A stretch of 64,000 nucleotides of DNA, taken from the NCBI GenBank assembly GCA_016936555.1, contig JAFGXR010000003.1:62001-126000 (forward strand), written 5' to 3'. Positions 1-8,500 of this stretch are shown here, piece after piece. How positions within the stretch are numbered: position 1 is the first letter of the stretch; every line of letters begins with the position of its first letter. The DNA is from Spirochaetales bacterium (GTDB taxonomy: Bacteria; Spirochaetota; Spirochaetia; DSM-2461). Under the pieces are notes generated by a model that saw only the letters and a list, made by a program, of their open reading frames with translations, had not been told where the DNA came from and did no database searches. Position numbers and translations under genes: made by a program.

Positions 1-79
1 TGTAGCGGTTTCTAGCCTGCGATTCACCGGCGAAAGCTTTAAGCAGATTTTTTTCCGTTTCTGTTCCTCTAATAGACAT
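1..79 (-). CDS. Rubrerythrin, N-terminal fragment (runs off the window start)
   Basis: Only the first 26 codons are present, read from an ATG at 79 down to position 2. They match the start of rubrerythrin: a Gly-Thr-x-Thr-Glu-Lys-Asn-Leu stretch, then Ala-Phe-Ala-Gly-Glu-Ser-Gln-Ala-Arg-Asn-Arg-Tyr, where the Glu is a di-iron ligand in the family. An AGGAGA Shine-Dalgarno lies at 85-90, six bases before the ATG. Rubrerythrin is a cytosolic non-haem iron peroxidase that removes hydrogen peroxide in anaerobes. The A+T-rich 80-211 gap holds its promoter and that of the divergent cyclase gene; I could not assign boxes with confidence. The rest of the protein, including the rubredoxin domain, lies outside the window. 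Confidence 0.85.
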   Translation of the reverse strand, partial: MSIRGTETEKNLLKAFAGESQARNRY

Positions 80-211
80 TGCACTCTCCTTGTATATATC
101 ATTGAATTTAATTGATAACTGACAATATAGTTTAATAATAGTATAGAATAAAAAAAAAGGGGGTATCAAACGAAAAAAAGTGTCCATTTTTCCGACCGGG
201 ACAACCGGAAA

Positions 212-2473
212 ATGCAGGAGCAGCGCTTGGACCTTCTCTTCAGTCAGCTGCCCCTGGTCATTCACGCCGCGCTGCTTGTCGGAACGCTGAATATTCTCTT
301 TCTCAAAGATATTGTCCCCTTGAAATCGCTCCTGCTCTGGTATGGGATGCTCGCGACCGTAACCGCTTTGAGACAGATCTACTATTTGTTGTACAAGCGT
401 GACGCATACAGGCATCTCAAGCAGTATTACTTAGTAAATTTCACAGGCATGGTACTCTCATCCTCCGTTTGGGGAAGTACCGGATTCATAATATTCGGCT
501 CCGAACCCCTGAACAATTTCCTTATAATAATTACAATACTGGGGATTATCATCGCAGGCATAACCTCTCTGGCAAGCGATAGGAGAATGCTCTTCTCTTT
601 CATTTCCATAATCATCCTGCCTCTGATGCTGAAAGTATTTCTCTTCAATCAGAAAGAGTACAATCTGATAGGTGTATTTCTTTTAATTTTTTTCCTTCTC
701 ATGGTTACCGTCGCTATCAGAATCAACAAACTGATTGTGAGCAACCTCTCATTCGAAGAATCCCAGATGAAGATTATCGAAAAGCTGACATACAGCGAAG
801 AGAGGTTCCGCTCCATATTTGAAAAAGCCCCGAGCGGAATCTTTTACTACAATCAATCGTTGATTATTTCGGAATGCAATGAAGTCTTCGCCGCGATTCT
901 CGATGCACCGAGAGAAAAATTCCTGAATCTGGATATGAATCTGCTCCATGACAAAAGGATCATTCCATTTTTGGAAAAGCCGTTTTCCGGGGGAATGGGA
1001 ACCTATGAAGGGTACTATAATTCAACCATATCGGGAAAAGGACTCTGGATCAGTATGATCTGCTCCCCTCTGTTCAATAAAGAGGGAGACATAAAAGGGG
1101 CTGTCGGTATTGTCCAGAACAGAAGCGAATTTCATAAAATCGAAGAAAAAATGACCTTTATGGCCTATCACGATAATCTGACAGGGCTGCCTAACCGCCT
1201 TCTTCTGAAAGACAGACTCGGCCAGGCTGTCATGCAGGCGGGAAGAGGACGTTATCACGGAGCTCTTCTTTTTCTCGATCTGGATAATTTCAAGACCATC
1301 AACGATTCTCTGGGGCATGAAACAGGCGATATGCTTCTGATCGAAACAGGAGAGCGGATCCGGTCTCTTCTCCGCGAAGAGGATACGGTATCGAGAATCG
1401 GCGGCGATGAGTTCGTCATAATTCTCAACAGGCTGAGAGAATCGGAAGGGGCGAGCATCTCGGCTGCGGGCCTCGTTGCCGACAAGATCCATCAGAAACT
1501 TACAGAACCGTTCCATCTGGACAACAAGAGTCTCTACACATCGACCAGCATCGGAATTGTCCTTTTCTCCCATAAAGATGAAGATATTGAAACACTGCTG
1601 AAAAATGCCGATGCGGCTATGTATGAAGCCAAGAAAGAGGGCCGCAGCTCCACTCATTATTTCAATGAGGAAATCAATCAATCCATGAAGAAACGGGTTG
1701 CTCTGGAAAACAGTCTCCGTCAGGCCGTGAGAAATTCCGAACTCGCTCCCTATTTCCAGCCCATCGTCCTCATCGGTGACAGGGGGAACCGTATCTGCGG
1801 AGCCGAAGCGCTTATCCGCTGGTTCCACCCCTCGCTCGGCAATATCTCTCCGGCGGAGTTCATACCTCTGGCAGAAGAGACCGGACAGATTCTCGATATC
1901 GGGGAATGGCTGATCGGCGAAGTCTGCCGGATTTACGGGGAATGGCTGAAAATCGGCTCGGTAAGCCTCGATTACGTATCCATTAACCTGAGCGTTCTGC
2001 AGCTGCAGCAGAAAGACTTCTTCAAATCTGTTCTCAGCCATCTGAAAAGAAATTCGATTCCGCCATCGGCGGTTGTTCTGGAAATAACGGAAAACGTTCT
2101 GGTCGGGAAATTCGATCGCGTAAACAGCAATATATCCGCCCTCAGAAAGGAGGGTATCCGCTTTGCCATCGATGATTTCGGGACGGGGTATTCCTCGCTT
2201 ACCTACCTGAAAAAACTCTCACTTGACATAATAAAGATCGACAGAACGTTTATCAGGGAAATTCACGACGACAGGGAAGACAGATCTCTGGTTCAGGCCA
2301 TCCTGAATATCGCCAGAGATTTCGGCTTCAAGGTTATCGCCGAAGGTGTGGAAGAAGAACAGCAGATAAAAATTATGGAGGAGATGGGCTGCTTTTTCAT
2401 TCAGGGATATTATTTCAGCAAGCCTCTGCCCGCAGACGGTTTTCTCAGGTTCTACAATTCTTTCAGGTCTTGA
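212..2473 (+). CDS. Membrane PAS-GGDEF-EAL c-di-GMP signalling protein
   Basis: A 753-residue bifunctional-type c-di-GMP enzyme. The first ~175 residues hold about six hydrophobic segments, forming a membrane sensor module. A PAS domain follows at about 195-310. The GGDEF domain carries an intact GGDEF motif at 397-401 and an upstream Arg-Glu-Glu-Asp I-site, so synthesis with product inhibition is expected. The EAL domain starts near 515 and has EAL at 532-534, [15 protein letters not shown] and AEGVE motifs, so phosphodiesterase activity is also plausible. Which activity dominates cannot be read from sequence. The ATG at 212 has no good Shine-Dalgarno, and no alternative start exists in frame just upstream. 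The 3' end overlaps the convergent chemoreceptor gene by 11 bases. Confidence 0.88.
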   Translation: MQEQRLDLLFSQLPLVIHAALLVGTLNILFLKDIVPLKSLLLWYGMLATVTALRQIYYLLYKRDAYRHLKQYYLVNFTGMVLSSSVWGSTGFIIFGSEPLNNFLIIITILGIIIAGITSLASDRRMLFSFISIIILPLMLKVFLFNQKEYNLIGVFLLIFFLLMVTVAIRINKLIVSNLSFEESQMKIIEKLTYSEERFRSIFEKAPSGIFYYNQSLIISECNEVFAAILDAPREKFLNLDMNLLHDKRIIPFLEKPFSGGMGTYEGYYNSTISGKGLWISMICSPLFNKEGDIKGAVGIVQNRSEFHKIEEKMTFMAYHDNLTGLPNRLLLKDRLGQAVMQAGRGRYHGALLFLDLDNFKTINDSLGHETGDMLLIETGERIRSLLREEDTVSRIGGDEFVIILNRLRESEGASISAAGLVADKIHQKLTEPFHLDNKSLYTSTSIGIVLFSHKDEDIETLLKNADAAMYEAKKEGRSSTHYFNEEINQSMKKRVALENSLRQAVRNSELAPYFQPIVLIGDRGNRICGAEALIRWFHPSLGNISPAEFIPLAEETGQILDIGEWLIGEVCRIYGEWLKIGSVSLDYVSINLSVLQLQQKDFFKSVLSHLKRNSIPPSAVVLEITENVLVGKFDRVNSNISALRKEGIRFAIDDFGTGYSSLTYLKKLSLDIIKIDRTFIREIHDDREDRSLVQAILNIARDFGFKVIAEGVEEEQQIKIMEEMGCFFIQGYYFSKPLPADGFLRFYNSFRS

Positions 2474-4082
2474 TCTGCTCAAGCTCGCTGGTCAGTTTCC
2501 GAACCTGCTCGATATTCTCCACGCCGATACGTTTCAACCCGGCGGCTTCTTCTACGATGGACTGACCGAGCTGTGAGAGAACCTTTATGTTCTCCCTCGT
2601 ACGATCGACGGCATCGCGGATTTTCCCCATGCTGTTGTCCCCTTTTCTCAGATCCTCCTCCATGGAATTGAGAGAGAACTGGACGTTCTCATTGGATTGG
2701 AGCAGATCGCGGACGGAACCGGTAATGGTATCGGTCCCCCTGTAGAGAGACTGCATGCTCTCCACGATTTCCCGGAGCGATTTCCCCACATCGCCGATCT
2801 GACCGGTAATCGTTTCAAAAACGGCTTTCAACTCCTGTGATGCCTGATTGGATTCCTCGAAATGCCGGGAATTCATCTCCAGGCTCTGGCGTATAACTCC
2901 TGAATTCTGACCGGTTTCCTCAGCCAGCTTGCGGATTTCCTCCGCCACGACGGCAAAGCCTCTCCCCGCGTCTCCGGCATGAGCCGCTTCGATGGCGGCA
3001 TTCATAGCCAGAAGATTGGTGCGGCTCGAAATTTCCTCTATGACTTCGATCACTTCCAGGATTTCAGCGGAGGACCGTGAAAGCTTCTGGATAGAATCGA
3101 GAGAGTTTTCAAGTTTCACCGCTCCGTCCCGCGACGAGTGGTCGAGCTGTTCCAATGTTTTTATTTTTCCCTCTGCGGACTGGTGGATATAACCGATTCT
3201 TTCGACGATTTCTTCAACGGAGCCGGAAGAGCGGGAGATCGCTTCAGTCTGAAGCGTACCATTCTGCTTCACCTCTATCTGGGAACTCTGGATCTGGCTG
3301 TTTGCCAGACCGGCCTCTTCTGTCGATGAGATGAGATTGTCGGCAATTTCCTCAAGCTTCTGCAAACTGGAGGCTATGTTTTCGCTGCTCCGGCTCGTTT
3401 CCTCAGCGGCGAGAAGAAGCTTCTCCCCCACATTGAAGGAGGACTTCATCGAATCGACCAGGGCGTTGAGACGGCCGTAGCTCTCTTCGGTCTTTCTCTT
3501 CTCCTCCTGAACCGCTTTAATGGTCCTCAGCTGCATGCGGAAAACCATGACGGCGAAGGAACCGGCCATAATCAGAAACATAACGGTTATGAGCAGTTTG
3601 CCCATAATGCCCGTCTCCCCGGCAGCTCTGGCCATGGGGAGAAATTTAAAGAGGAAAAGGAGGATCTGGCCCAGACCGCCGATTACCACGACGACAACCA
3701 TCTGCCACAGATGGTAGGACAGTAGCGGCGTAACGCAGATAACCGAAATCATATAGGTGGAAAAAATATAGAGATCGTTCAGCTCACGGTGCTCCTGAAG
3801 GAGAAAAATCCCGAAAGCCGCGGCGACAAATATTCCCAGGCTGACATTGCTGCTGAAACGGTAGGCCCCCCGGTAGAGCGCCAGAATGTTGAGAAGCAGC
3901 ATCACCGTTACAAAAGCCTCTCCCGCGGCGACGACAAAATCGCCCCGGAGAAGACGGATCAACGTAAATATGAGAAAACTGGTTCCCAGAATCAGATTGA
4001 TGAGTAAAAGAGTGACCGCTTTTTCCTGGACCGTATCGGACTCATTGCCGTATGCTTTGTGAATTCGTTTGAAAAGACTCAT
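2463..4082 (-). CDS. Methyl-accepting chemotaxis-type transducer with polytopic membrane sensor
   Basis: A 539-residue chemoreceptor-like protein. Residues ~20-185 contain about six hydrophobic helices and no periplasmic ligand domain, so it probably senses a membrane-associated or cytoplasmic signal. After a coiled coil comes the cytoplasmic signalling domain with the conserved hairpin tip, reading Glu-Ile-Ser-x-Arg-Thr-Asn-Leu-Leu-Ala-Met-Asn-Ala-Ala-Ile-Glu near residue 350, followed by the usual [15 protein letters not shown] stretch. No HAMP domain is obvious. The partner would be CheA/CheW at the flagellar motor pathway. There is no Shine-Dalgarno: the region just before the ATG is A+T-rich, with a TTGTAG box 17 bases from an ATAATA box that ends six bases before the start, which resembles the leaderless layout seen elsewhere here. 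Confidence 0.88.
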   Translation of the reverse strand: MSLFKRIHKAYGNESDTVQEKAVTLLLINLILGTSFLIFTLIRLLRGDFVVAAGEAFVTVMLLLNILALYRGAYRFSSNVSLGIFVAAAFGIFLLQEHRELNDLYIFSTYMISVICVTPLLSYHLWQMVVVVVIGGLGQILLFLFKFLPMARAAGETGIMGKLLITVMFLIMAGSFAVMVFRMQLRTIKAVQEEKRKTEESYGRLNALVDSMKSSFNVGEKLLLAAEETSRSSENIASSLQKLEEIADNLISSTEEAGLANSQIQSSQIEVKQNGTLQTEAISRSSGSVEEIVERIGYIHQSAEGKIKTLEQLDHSSRDGAVKLENSLDSIQKLSRSSAEILEVIEVIEEISSRTNLLAMNAAIEAAHAGDAGRGFAVVAEEIRKLAEETGQNSGVIRQSLEMNSRHFEESNQASQELKAVFETITGQIGDVGKSLREIVESMQSLYRGTDTITGSVRDLLQSNENVQFSLNSMEEDLRKGDNSMGKIRDAVDRTRENIKVLSQLGQSIVEEAAGLKRIGVENIEQVRKLTSELEQIKT

Positions 4083-4177
4083 ACTATTTATTATTGAGCA
4101 TGTTTTTTTTGCCTACAAATTTTTTGTTACTTTTAGGCACGATCTCCGTAACAATTTGTGAAAGCATGGAGTATTCA

Positions 4178-4732
4178 ATGAATGATAACCGGCAGTTTAT
4201 CGAAATTTACGATGAATATGCAGAACCGATTTACCGCTATATACACTATAAGACCTGTCAGAGGGAAACCGCCGAAGACCTGACGAGCCAGACCTTCCTC
4301 AAGGCCATGGAAAAATGGCATCAGTTCAACAGCGCAAGAGGATCTCTTTCCTCATGGCTGTACGGCATCGCCCGGAATCTGGTAACCGATCATTACCGCT
4401 CCCGGGGGAGATGGGGCTTTATCAGTGATATCAGCGACATCTGGGATATGCCTGCCTCAGACAATGTCATCGGGGAGATCATCGGGAAAGAGGAGAAACA
4501 AGAACTCCACAGAGCTCTCGGGACTCTGCCGTCAAGGCACAGGGAGATTGTTATACTCCGGGTCTGGGAGGATCTTCCCTACAGGGATATTGCGGCTATA
4601 ACCGGGAAAAGCGAAGCCAACTGCAAAATGCTTTTTTCCAGAGCCCTGAAAAAACTGAAGAGCCGTCTGGGGCCGGTTGTTCTCTGCGAACTGATCCTTG
4701 CCCGTCCTTTTTTCGAAAGGAGAGAATTATGA
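4178..4732 (+). CDS. ECF-type RNA polymerase sigma factor
   Basis: Encodes about 184 residues with sigma-70 region 2 near the N-terminus (YDEYAEPIYRYI, then AEDLTSQTFLKAME) and region 4 near the C-terminus (LPSRHREIVILR, then YRDIAAITG and the helix SEANCKMLFSRALKKLK). The two-domain architecture is that of an extracytoplasmic-function sigma factor that directs RNA polymerase to a stress or envelope regulon. I prefer the ATG at 4178 because GGAG lies six bases upstream; the longer reading from 4094 adds a hydrophobic stretch atypical for the family, and an ATG at 4166 is also possible. The stop codon overlaps the next ATG in an ATGA arrangement, so the vWA protein that follows is translationally coupled and is the likely cognate regulator. 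Confidence 0.85.
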   Translation: MNDNRQFIEIYDEYAEPIYRYIHYKTCQRETAEDLTSQTFLKAMEKWHQFNSARGSLSSWLYGIARNLVTDHYRSRGRWGFISDISDIWDMPASDNVIGEIIGKEEKQELHRALGTLPSRHREIVILRVWEDLPYRDIAAITGKSEANCKMLFSRALKKLKSRLGPVVLCELILARPFFERREL

Positions 4733-6597
4733 AAGACAGAATCAGAACCATACTCGAAGAACTATATGAAGCGGATCCCGCACTGAAAGACCAGGAAAAG
4801 AGACTCATTCCGCTTCTGGAAAAGCTGCTGAAAGGCAGAGCCGATGCGTCAATGGACAGCCGATTCAGGGAGGATCTGAGACGGGAACTCCTTGAAAAAG
4901 AAGAATCGGGCACACCACGGTCAGGGTTCAGGCCTGCCCTTTTTCTTATCTCCGGCGCGGCGGCCGCCCTGCTGGCGGTAGCACTGACCCTCCCCTCATT
5001 GATAGATCGATTCGGCGGCGGCTCGGAAGAGACCGCGCTGGAGATACGGTCTATGGCTATGGCCAAATCCGCCGATGCATCGTTGATGGAATCCCCGGAG
5101 GAAGCACCTCTCTTCGCCATGGCCATGGAAAGCGAAGCGCCCCCGGTTCCGCAGTCCCGTTCCCGTGACAGGAGCGAAACGGCCGGATTCAATACGGAAG
5201 AATACAGCAGGATTTATGAGAAGGGCTTTCTTTCCGTTATGGATAACCCCCTTTCGACTTTTTCGATCGATGTGGATACCGCTTCCTATGCCAATGTGCG
5301 GCGCTTTCTCAATTCCGGAACGCTACCTCCACCCGATGCGGTCCGCATTGAAGAACTGATCAATTATTTCCCCTACCATATGGAAGGGCCGAAGGACAAC
5401 GGCCCCTTTGCCGTCCAGACGGTACTTTCTCAATCGCCCTGGAACAGAGATAATCTCCTTTTGAAAATCGGCATTCAGGGCCGGAAAATATCTTTTGAAG
5501 AGCTTCCTCCCAACAATCTGGTATTCCTTCTCGATGTATCGGGCTCTATGGACGATCCCGGTAAGCTACCTCTCTTGAAGAACGCCATGAAAATGATAAT
5601 AGCCAATATGAGACGGGAAGACAGCATAGCCATTTGCGTATACGCCGGAGCAGCCGGTACGGTCATCGCTCCGACCGGCGGTGTCAATAAAAAAGCCATT
5701 GCCGAAGCGCTGGAACAGCTGGAAGCCGGCGGTTCCACAGCGGGAGCCGAAGGGATAGAACTGGCCTATGAACTGGCTCAGAAGAACTTCGACAGCAGGG
5801 GCAACAACAGAATCATTCTGGCGACAGACGGCGATTTCAACGTAGGTCCCTCCTCGGAGGGGGAACTGGTGCGGATGATCGAAGAGAAAAGGATGAGCGG
5901 GATATATCTCACCGTTCTGGGGTTCGGTTCCGGTAATATCAAGGACTCCAAAATGGAGATGCTCGCCGATAAGGGCAAGGGCAATTACGCCTACATAGAC
6001 ACCCTGATGGAAGCGAGAAAAGTTCTTGTGGAGCAGATGGGCGGAACCTTCTTCACCATAGCTGAAGATGTGAAGCTCCAGCTGGAGTTCAACCCCGTTC
6101 TAATCGATTCCTACAGACTTATAGGCTATGAAAACCGGATGCTCGCCCGCGAGGATTTCGACGATGACCAGAAAGACGCCGGAGAGCTGGGCGCCGGACA
6201 CAGCGTCACGGCTTTATACGAGCTGATACCTGCCGGCGGAAGAGAAAGCGGTACGGCTTTGAAATACCAGAATACCACTGTGAATGCCCAGGCCTTAGGC
6301 TCAGGGGAAATTCTCACGATAAAAATGCGTTATAAACAGCCCGGAGCCGAACAGAGCATACTGCTGGAGCAACCGGTAGAGAACAGGCTTATGGATTTCG
6401 ACTCCGCCGATGATGATTTCCGTTTCGCATCAGCCGTGGCCATGTGGGGCCTCCTGCTCAGAGATTCGGATTACAGGGGCGGAGCCTCCTTCGATAAGGT
6501 TCTCGAAATCGCGCGGAATGCCAGAGGAGACGACCCGGAAGGCTACAGAAATGAGTTTATCAGGCTTGTATCTCTGAGCCGGGAGCTGGCCGAATAA
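4729..6597 (+). CDS. Membrane-anchored von Willebrand factor A protein (YfbK-like), probable anti-sigma partner
   Basis: A 622-residue protein. Residues 1-65 are charged and helical, followed by one membrane helix at about 67-88, so the N-terminus faces the cytoplasm and the rest is outside. This is the topology of a sigma-factor regulator. Residues ~150-250 form the extension typical of YfbK-like proteins (it includes a FSIDVDTASYANVRRF-type motif). The vWA domain begins with FLLDVSGSMDDPGK, an intact DxSxS metal-ion-dependent adhesion site, and the C-terminal ~160 residues match the domain that follows vWA in this family. AAAGGAGAG precedes the ATG. Coupling to the sigma gene suggests the short N-terminal segment binds the sigma factor; no zinc-binding anti-sigma HxxxCxxC motif is present, so that role is inference. 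Confidence 0.85.
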   Translation: MKDRIRTILEELYEADPALKDQEKRLIPLLEKLLKGRADASMDSRFREDLRRELLEKEESGTPRSGFRPALFLISGAAAALLAVALTLPSLIDRFGGGSEETALEIRSMAMAKSADASLMESPEEAPLFAMAMESEAPPVPQSRSRDRSETAGFNTEEYSRIYEKGFLSVMDNPLSTFSIDVDTASYANVRRFLNSGTLPPPDAVRIEELINYFPYHMEGPKDNGPFAVQTVLSQSPWNRDNLLLKIGIQGRKISFEELPPNNLVFLLDVSGSMDDPGKLPLLKNAMKMIIANMRREDSIAICVYAGAAGTVIAPTGGVNKKAIAEALEQLEAGGSTAGAEGIELAYELAQKNFDSRGNNRIILATDGDFNVGPSSEGELVRMIEEKRMSGIYLTVLGFGSGNIKDSKMEMLADKGKGNYAYIDTLMEARKVLVEQMGGTFFTIAEDVKLQLEFNPVLIDSYRLIGYENRMLAREDFDDDQKDAGELGAGHSVTALYELIPAGGRESGTALKYQNTTVNAQALGSGEILTIKMRYKQPGAEQSILLEQPVENRLMDFDSADDDFRFASAVAMWGLLLRDSDYRGGASFDKVLEIARNARGDDPEGYRNEFIRLVSLSRELAE

Positions 6598-6646
6598 GTG
6601 TTTACGCTCTGCAGAACATCCGGGGGGACCAGAAAAGAAGAGTTCT

Positions 6647-8398
6647 TCAATCGGGCAGATCCGCCTTGATAACACAGTTTTTTCCCCGGTTTTTTGCCCT
6701 GTAAAGAGCTTTATCAGCCCTTTCGATAAAGCTGTCTGCTGTTTCAGGCGCGCGATACCGGGCGACCCCCACCGAAACGGTTATGCCCCGGAGTCTCTGA
6801 TCTTCTTCCTCTCCCCTTTCGAAACGGGTGCGTATCCTTTCGGCAACTTCAAAAGCCTCGTCCAAAGAGGTTTCGGGGAGTATTACCGAGAACTCCTCCC
6901 CGCCGTACCGGCAGGGGATATCTCTTTCCCTGGCTGAGCCGCGGATGATCGCCCCCATTTTTTTAAGGACCTCGTCACCCTGCTTATGGCCCCACGTATC
7001 GTTGAAGTTTTTGAAGTTATCCACATCGGCCATAATCAGCGAAAGAGGCGCGCCCTTTTCCGGGTTTGCCTCTATCTCCTTTTCAAGGATGCGATGGAGA
7101 TACCCGGCGTTATAGAGACCGGTCAGACTGTCGGTGATGCTGGCCACGCGGAATCTGTCGCGGCTTCTGGCCAGAAGGTCTCTCTGATAGAAAGAACGGG
7201 AATAGCGCCGGATCAGCATCTGGGACTGAATGATGATAAAAATGACAAAACCCGGCGGCGATAAATACATGGAGGTGAGGATCTGGGACGCATAGAGAAT
7301 GTCATTGACCACAGTAACGGAGAATATGATGTAGGCGGCGGAGAGCATGGGAGCTTCCTCACGGCGGGCTTTCATAGCCCGGACCTGTATCCACGCCGCG
7401 TAAAAAAGTCCGGCAACCATCAGACCTTCCGCATAGGGCACCATGTGATTATTGATTCTCACAGGCAGTATCCAGACCAGCATTCCGTAGAAAAGGGTTA
7501 AGCCGATATAAACCCGCTTGAAGGCAAGGGAAGATTCCCGGGGAAAGAGAGCCGACATAAAAAGAGCCAGAAGAGGCGCTGATCCGTAAAAAGGTATAAA
7601 CTCCAGTTTACGCAGGATCTCCCAGGGGAAGGAGGGAATGGCAAACGTGAGAAGCTGCTCTCCCGTACAGAGAATTCTGATCAGAAAAGTAAGGCAGATC
7701 AATCCGAAATAAAAGGCGGCTTTCTCCTCCCTTCTCTGGACATAAATGCCGATGTGAAATAAAGCTATGGCCAGGAGGATACCGGCTATAGCCACTTCGC
7801 CGATGAGACGGCTATCTCTGTAGAGGGAAATGCCGGAGAGATCTCCCACAAAAAGACTTCTCCAGATCCCGCTTTTCCTGTAGTCGAAATTGCTCACGTG
7901 AATCAGGATTTCTACCCTGTCCTTTTCTGTATGAAAAGCGACGAGACGGGGAAGAAACTGAGGACGGCTCTTTTCGGAACTTGTACCGGCAACTCCGTTG
8001 CCTCCCGAATCTTTTCCATCGATATACAGACGGTAGGAACTGACCAGTTCGGGCATGTAGATGCTGTAGATTTTTCCCGGCTCCAGGCCTGTCAATTCGA
8101 GGCGGAGCGTTCCGTATCCATGGGCCGGATGATCAGTGAATTGATCCCAGCTGCCCGGTACGGGGATGTATTCCGGCATGGGTAGATCGGACTGGAGATT
8201 CCTGTCCGGAATAAGAAAGGTATTCCAGTAAAACTCCCAATAGCCGTCAAGCCGGATGATGCTTCCCTGTTCCAGAGCCTGATCAATATAGGCGATGGTC
8301 CCTTTCTCATAACCGGTAGCCGCTCCTTCAGCCCTCAGGCCGGAAAAACAGGACAGAATGAGAACAAGCAATAAGCCCGGGAAGAATCTGAAATTCAT
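6647..8398 (-). CDS. 7TM-DISM sensor diguanylate cyclase
   Basis: About 583 residues. A signal peptide (NFRFFPGLLLVLILSCFSG) is followed by a periplasmic beta-sandwich domain of the 7TMR-DISM extracellular type (~30-190), seven membrane helices (~195-400), and a GGDEF domain. The active-site motif is GGEEF, with an Arg-Glu-Arg-Asp I-site five residues upstream, so it should make c-di-GMP and be product-inhibited. The family usually senses carbohydrates or other small periplasmic ligands; the ligand here is unknown. I place the start at 8398 rather than at the ATG at 8416, because a consensus -10 box lies inside that 18-base extension. It is convergent with the vWA gene and divergent from lon. 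Confidence 0.88.
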   Translation of the reverse strand: MNFRFFPGLLLVLILSCFSGLRAEGAATGYEKGTIAYIDQALEQGSIIRLDGYWEFYWNTFLIPDRNLQSDLPMPEYIPVPGSWDQFTDHPAHGYGTLRLELTGLEPGKIYSIYMPELVSSYRLYIDGKDSGGNGVAGTSSEKSRPQFLPRLVAFHTEKDRVEILIHVSNFDYRKSGIWRSLFVGDLSGISLYRDSRLIGEVAIAGILLAIALFHIGIYVQRREEKAAFYFGLICLTFLIRILCTGEQLLTFAIPSFPWEILRKLEFIPFYGSAPLLALFMSALFPRESSLAFKRVYIGLTLFYGMLVWILPVRINNHMVPYAEGLMVAGLFYAAWIQVRAMKARREEAPMLSAAYIIFSVTVVNDILYASQILTSMYLSPPGFVIFIIIQSQMLIRRYSRSFYQRDLLARSRDRFRVASITDSLTGLYNAGYLHRILEKEIEANPEKGAPLSLIMADVDNFKNFNDTWGHKQGDEVLKKMGAIIRGSARERDIPCRYGGEEFSVILPETSLDEAFEVAERIRTRFERGEEEDQRLRGITVSVGVARYRAPETADSFIERADKALYRAKNRGKNCVIKADLPD

Positions 8399-8404
8399 TG
8401 GGCT

Positions 8405-8433
8405 ATTATAAATCATCTGTTTCAGCAGGACAA
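8405..8433 (-). promoter_or_regulatory. Sigma-70-type promoter placed for a leaderless start
   Basis: On the minus strand TTGTCC (8428-8433) is followed by exactly 17 bases and then a perfect TATAAT (8405-8410). Only six bases separate TATAAT from the ATG at 8398. A start of transcription about seven bases after the -10 box would fall on that ATG, and no Shine-Dalgarno is present. Confidence 0.7.
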
Positions 8434-8500
8434 GAGAAATGACTTTTCTCTTTACTATACGACCGGTCTATTATTATTTTGACTGCGAGAGGTATGCACT

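Noticed and set aside
1022-2041. A 339-codon open frame opposite the GGDEF-EAL gene
   Set aside because: The plus strand carries intact GGDEF and EAL motifs over the same bases; the antisense frame has no recognisable feature.
8399-8416. ATG at 8416 as start of the 7TM-DISM cyclase
   Set aside because: The extension contains the TATAAT of a well-spaced promoter and has no ribosome site; the ATG at 8398 also gives a cleaner signal peptide.
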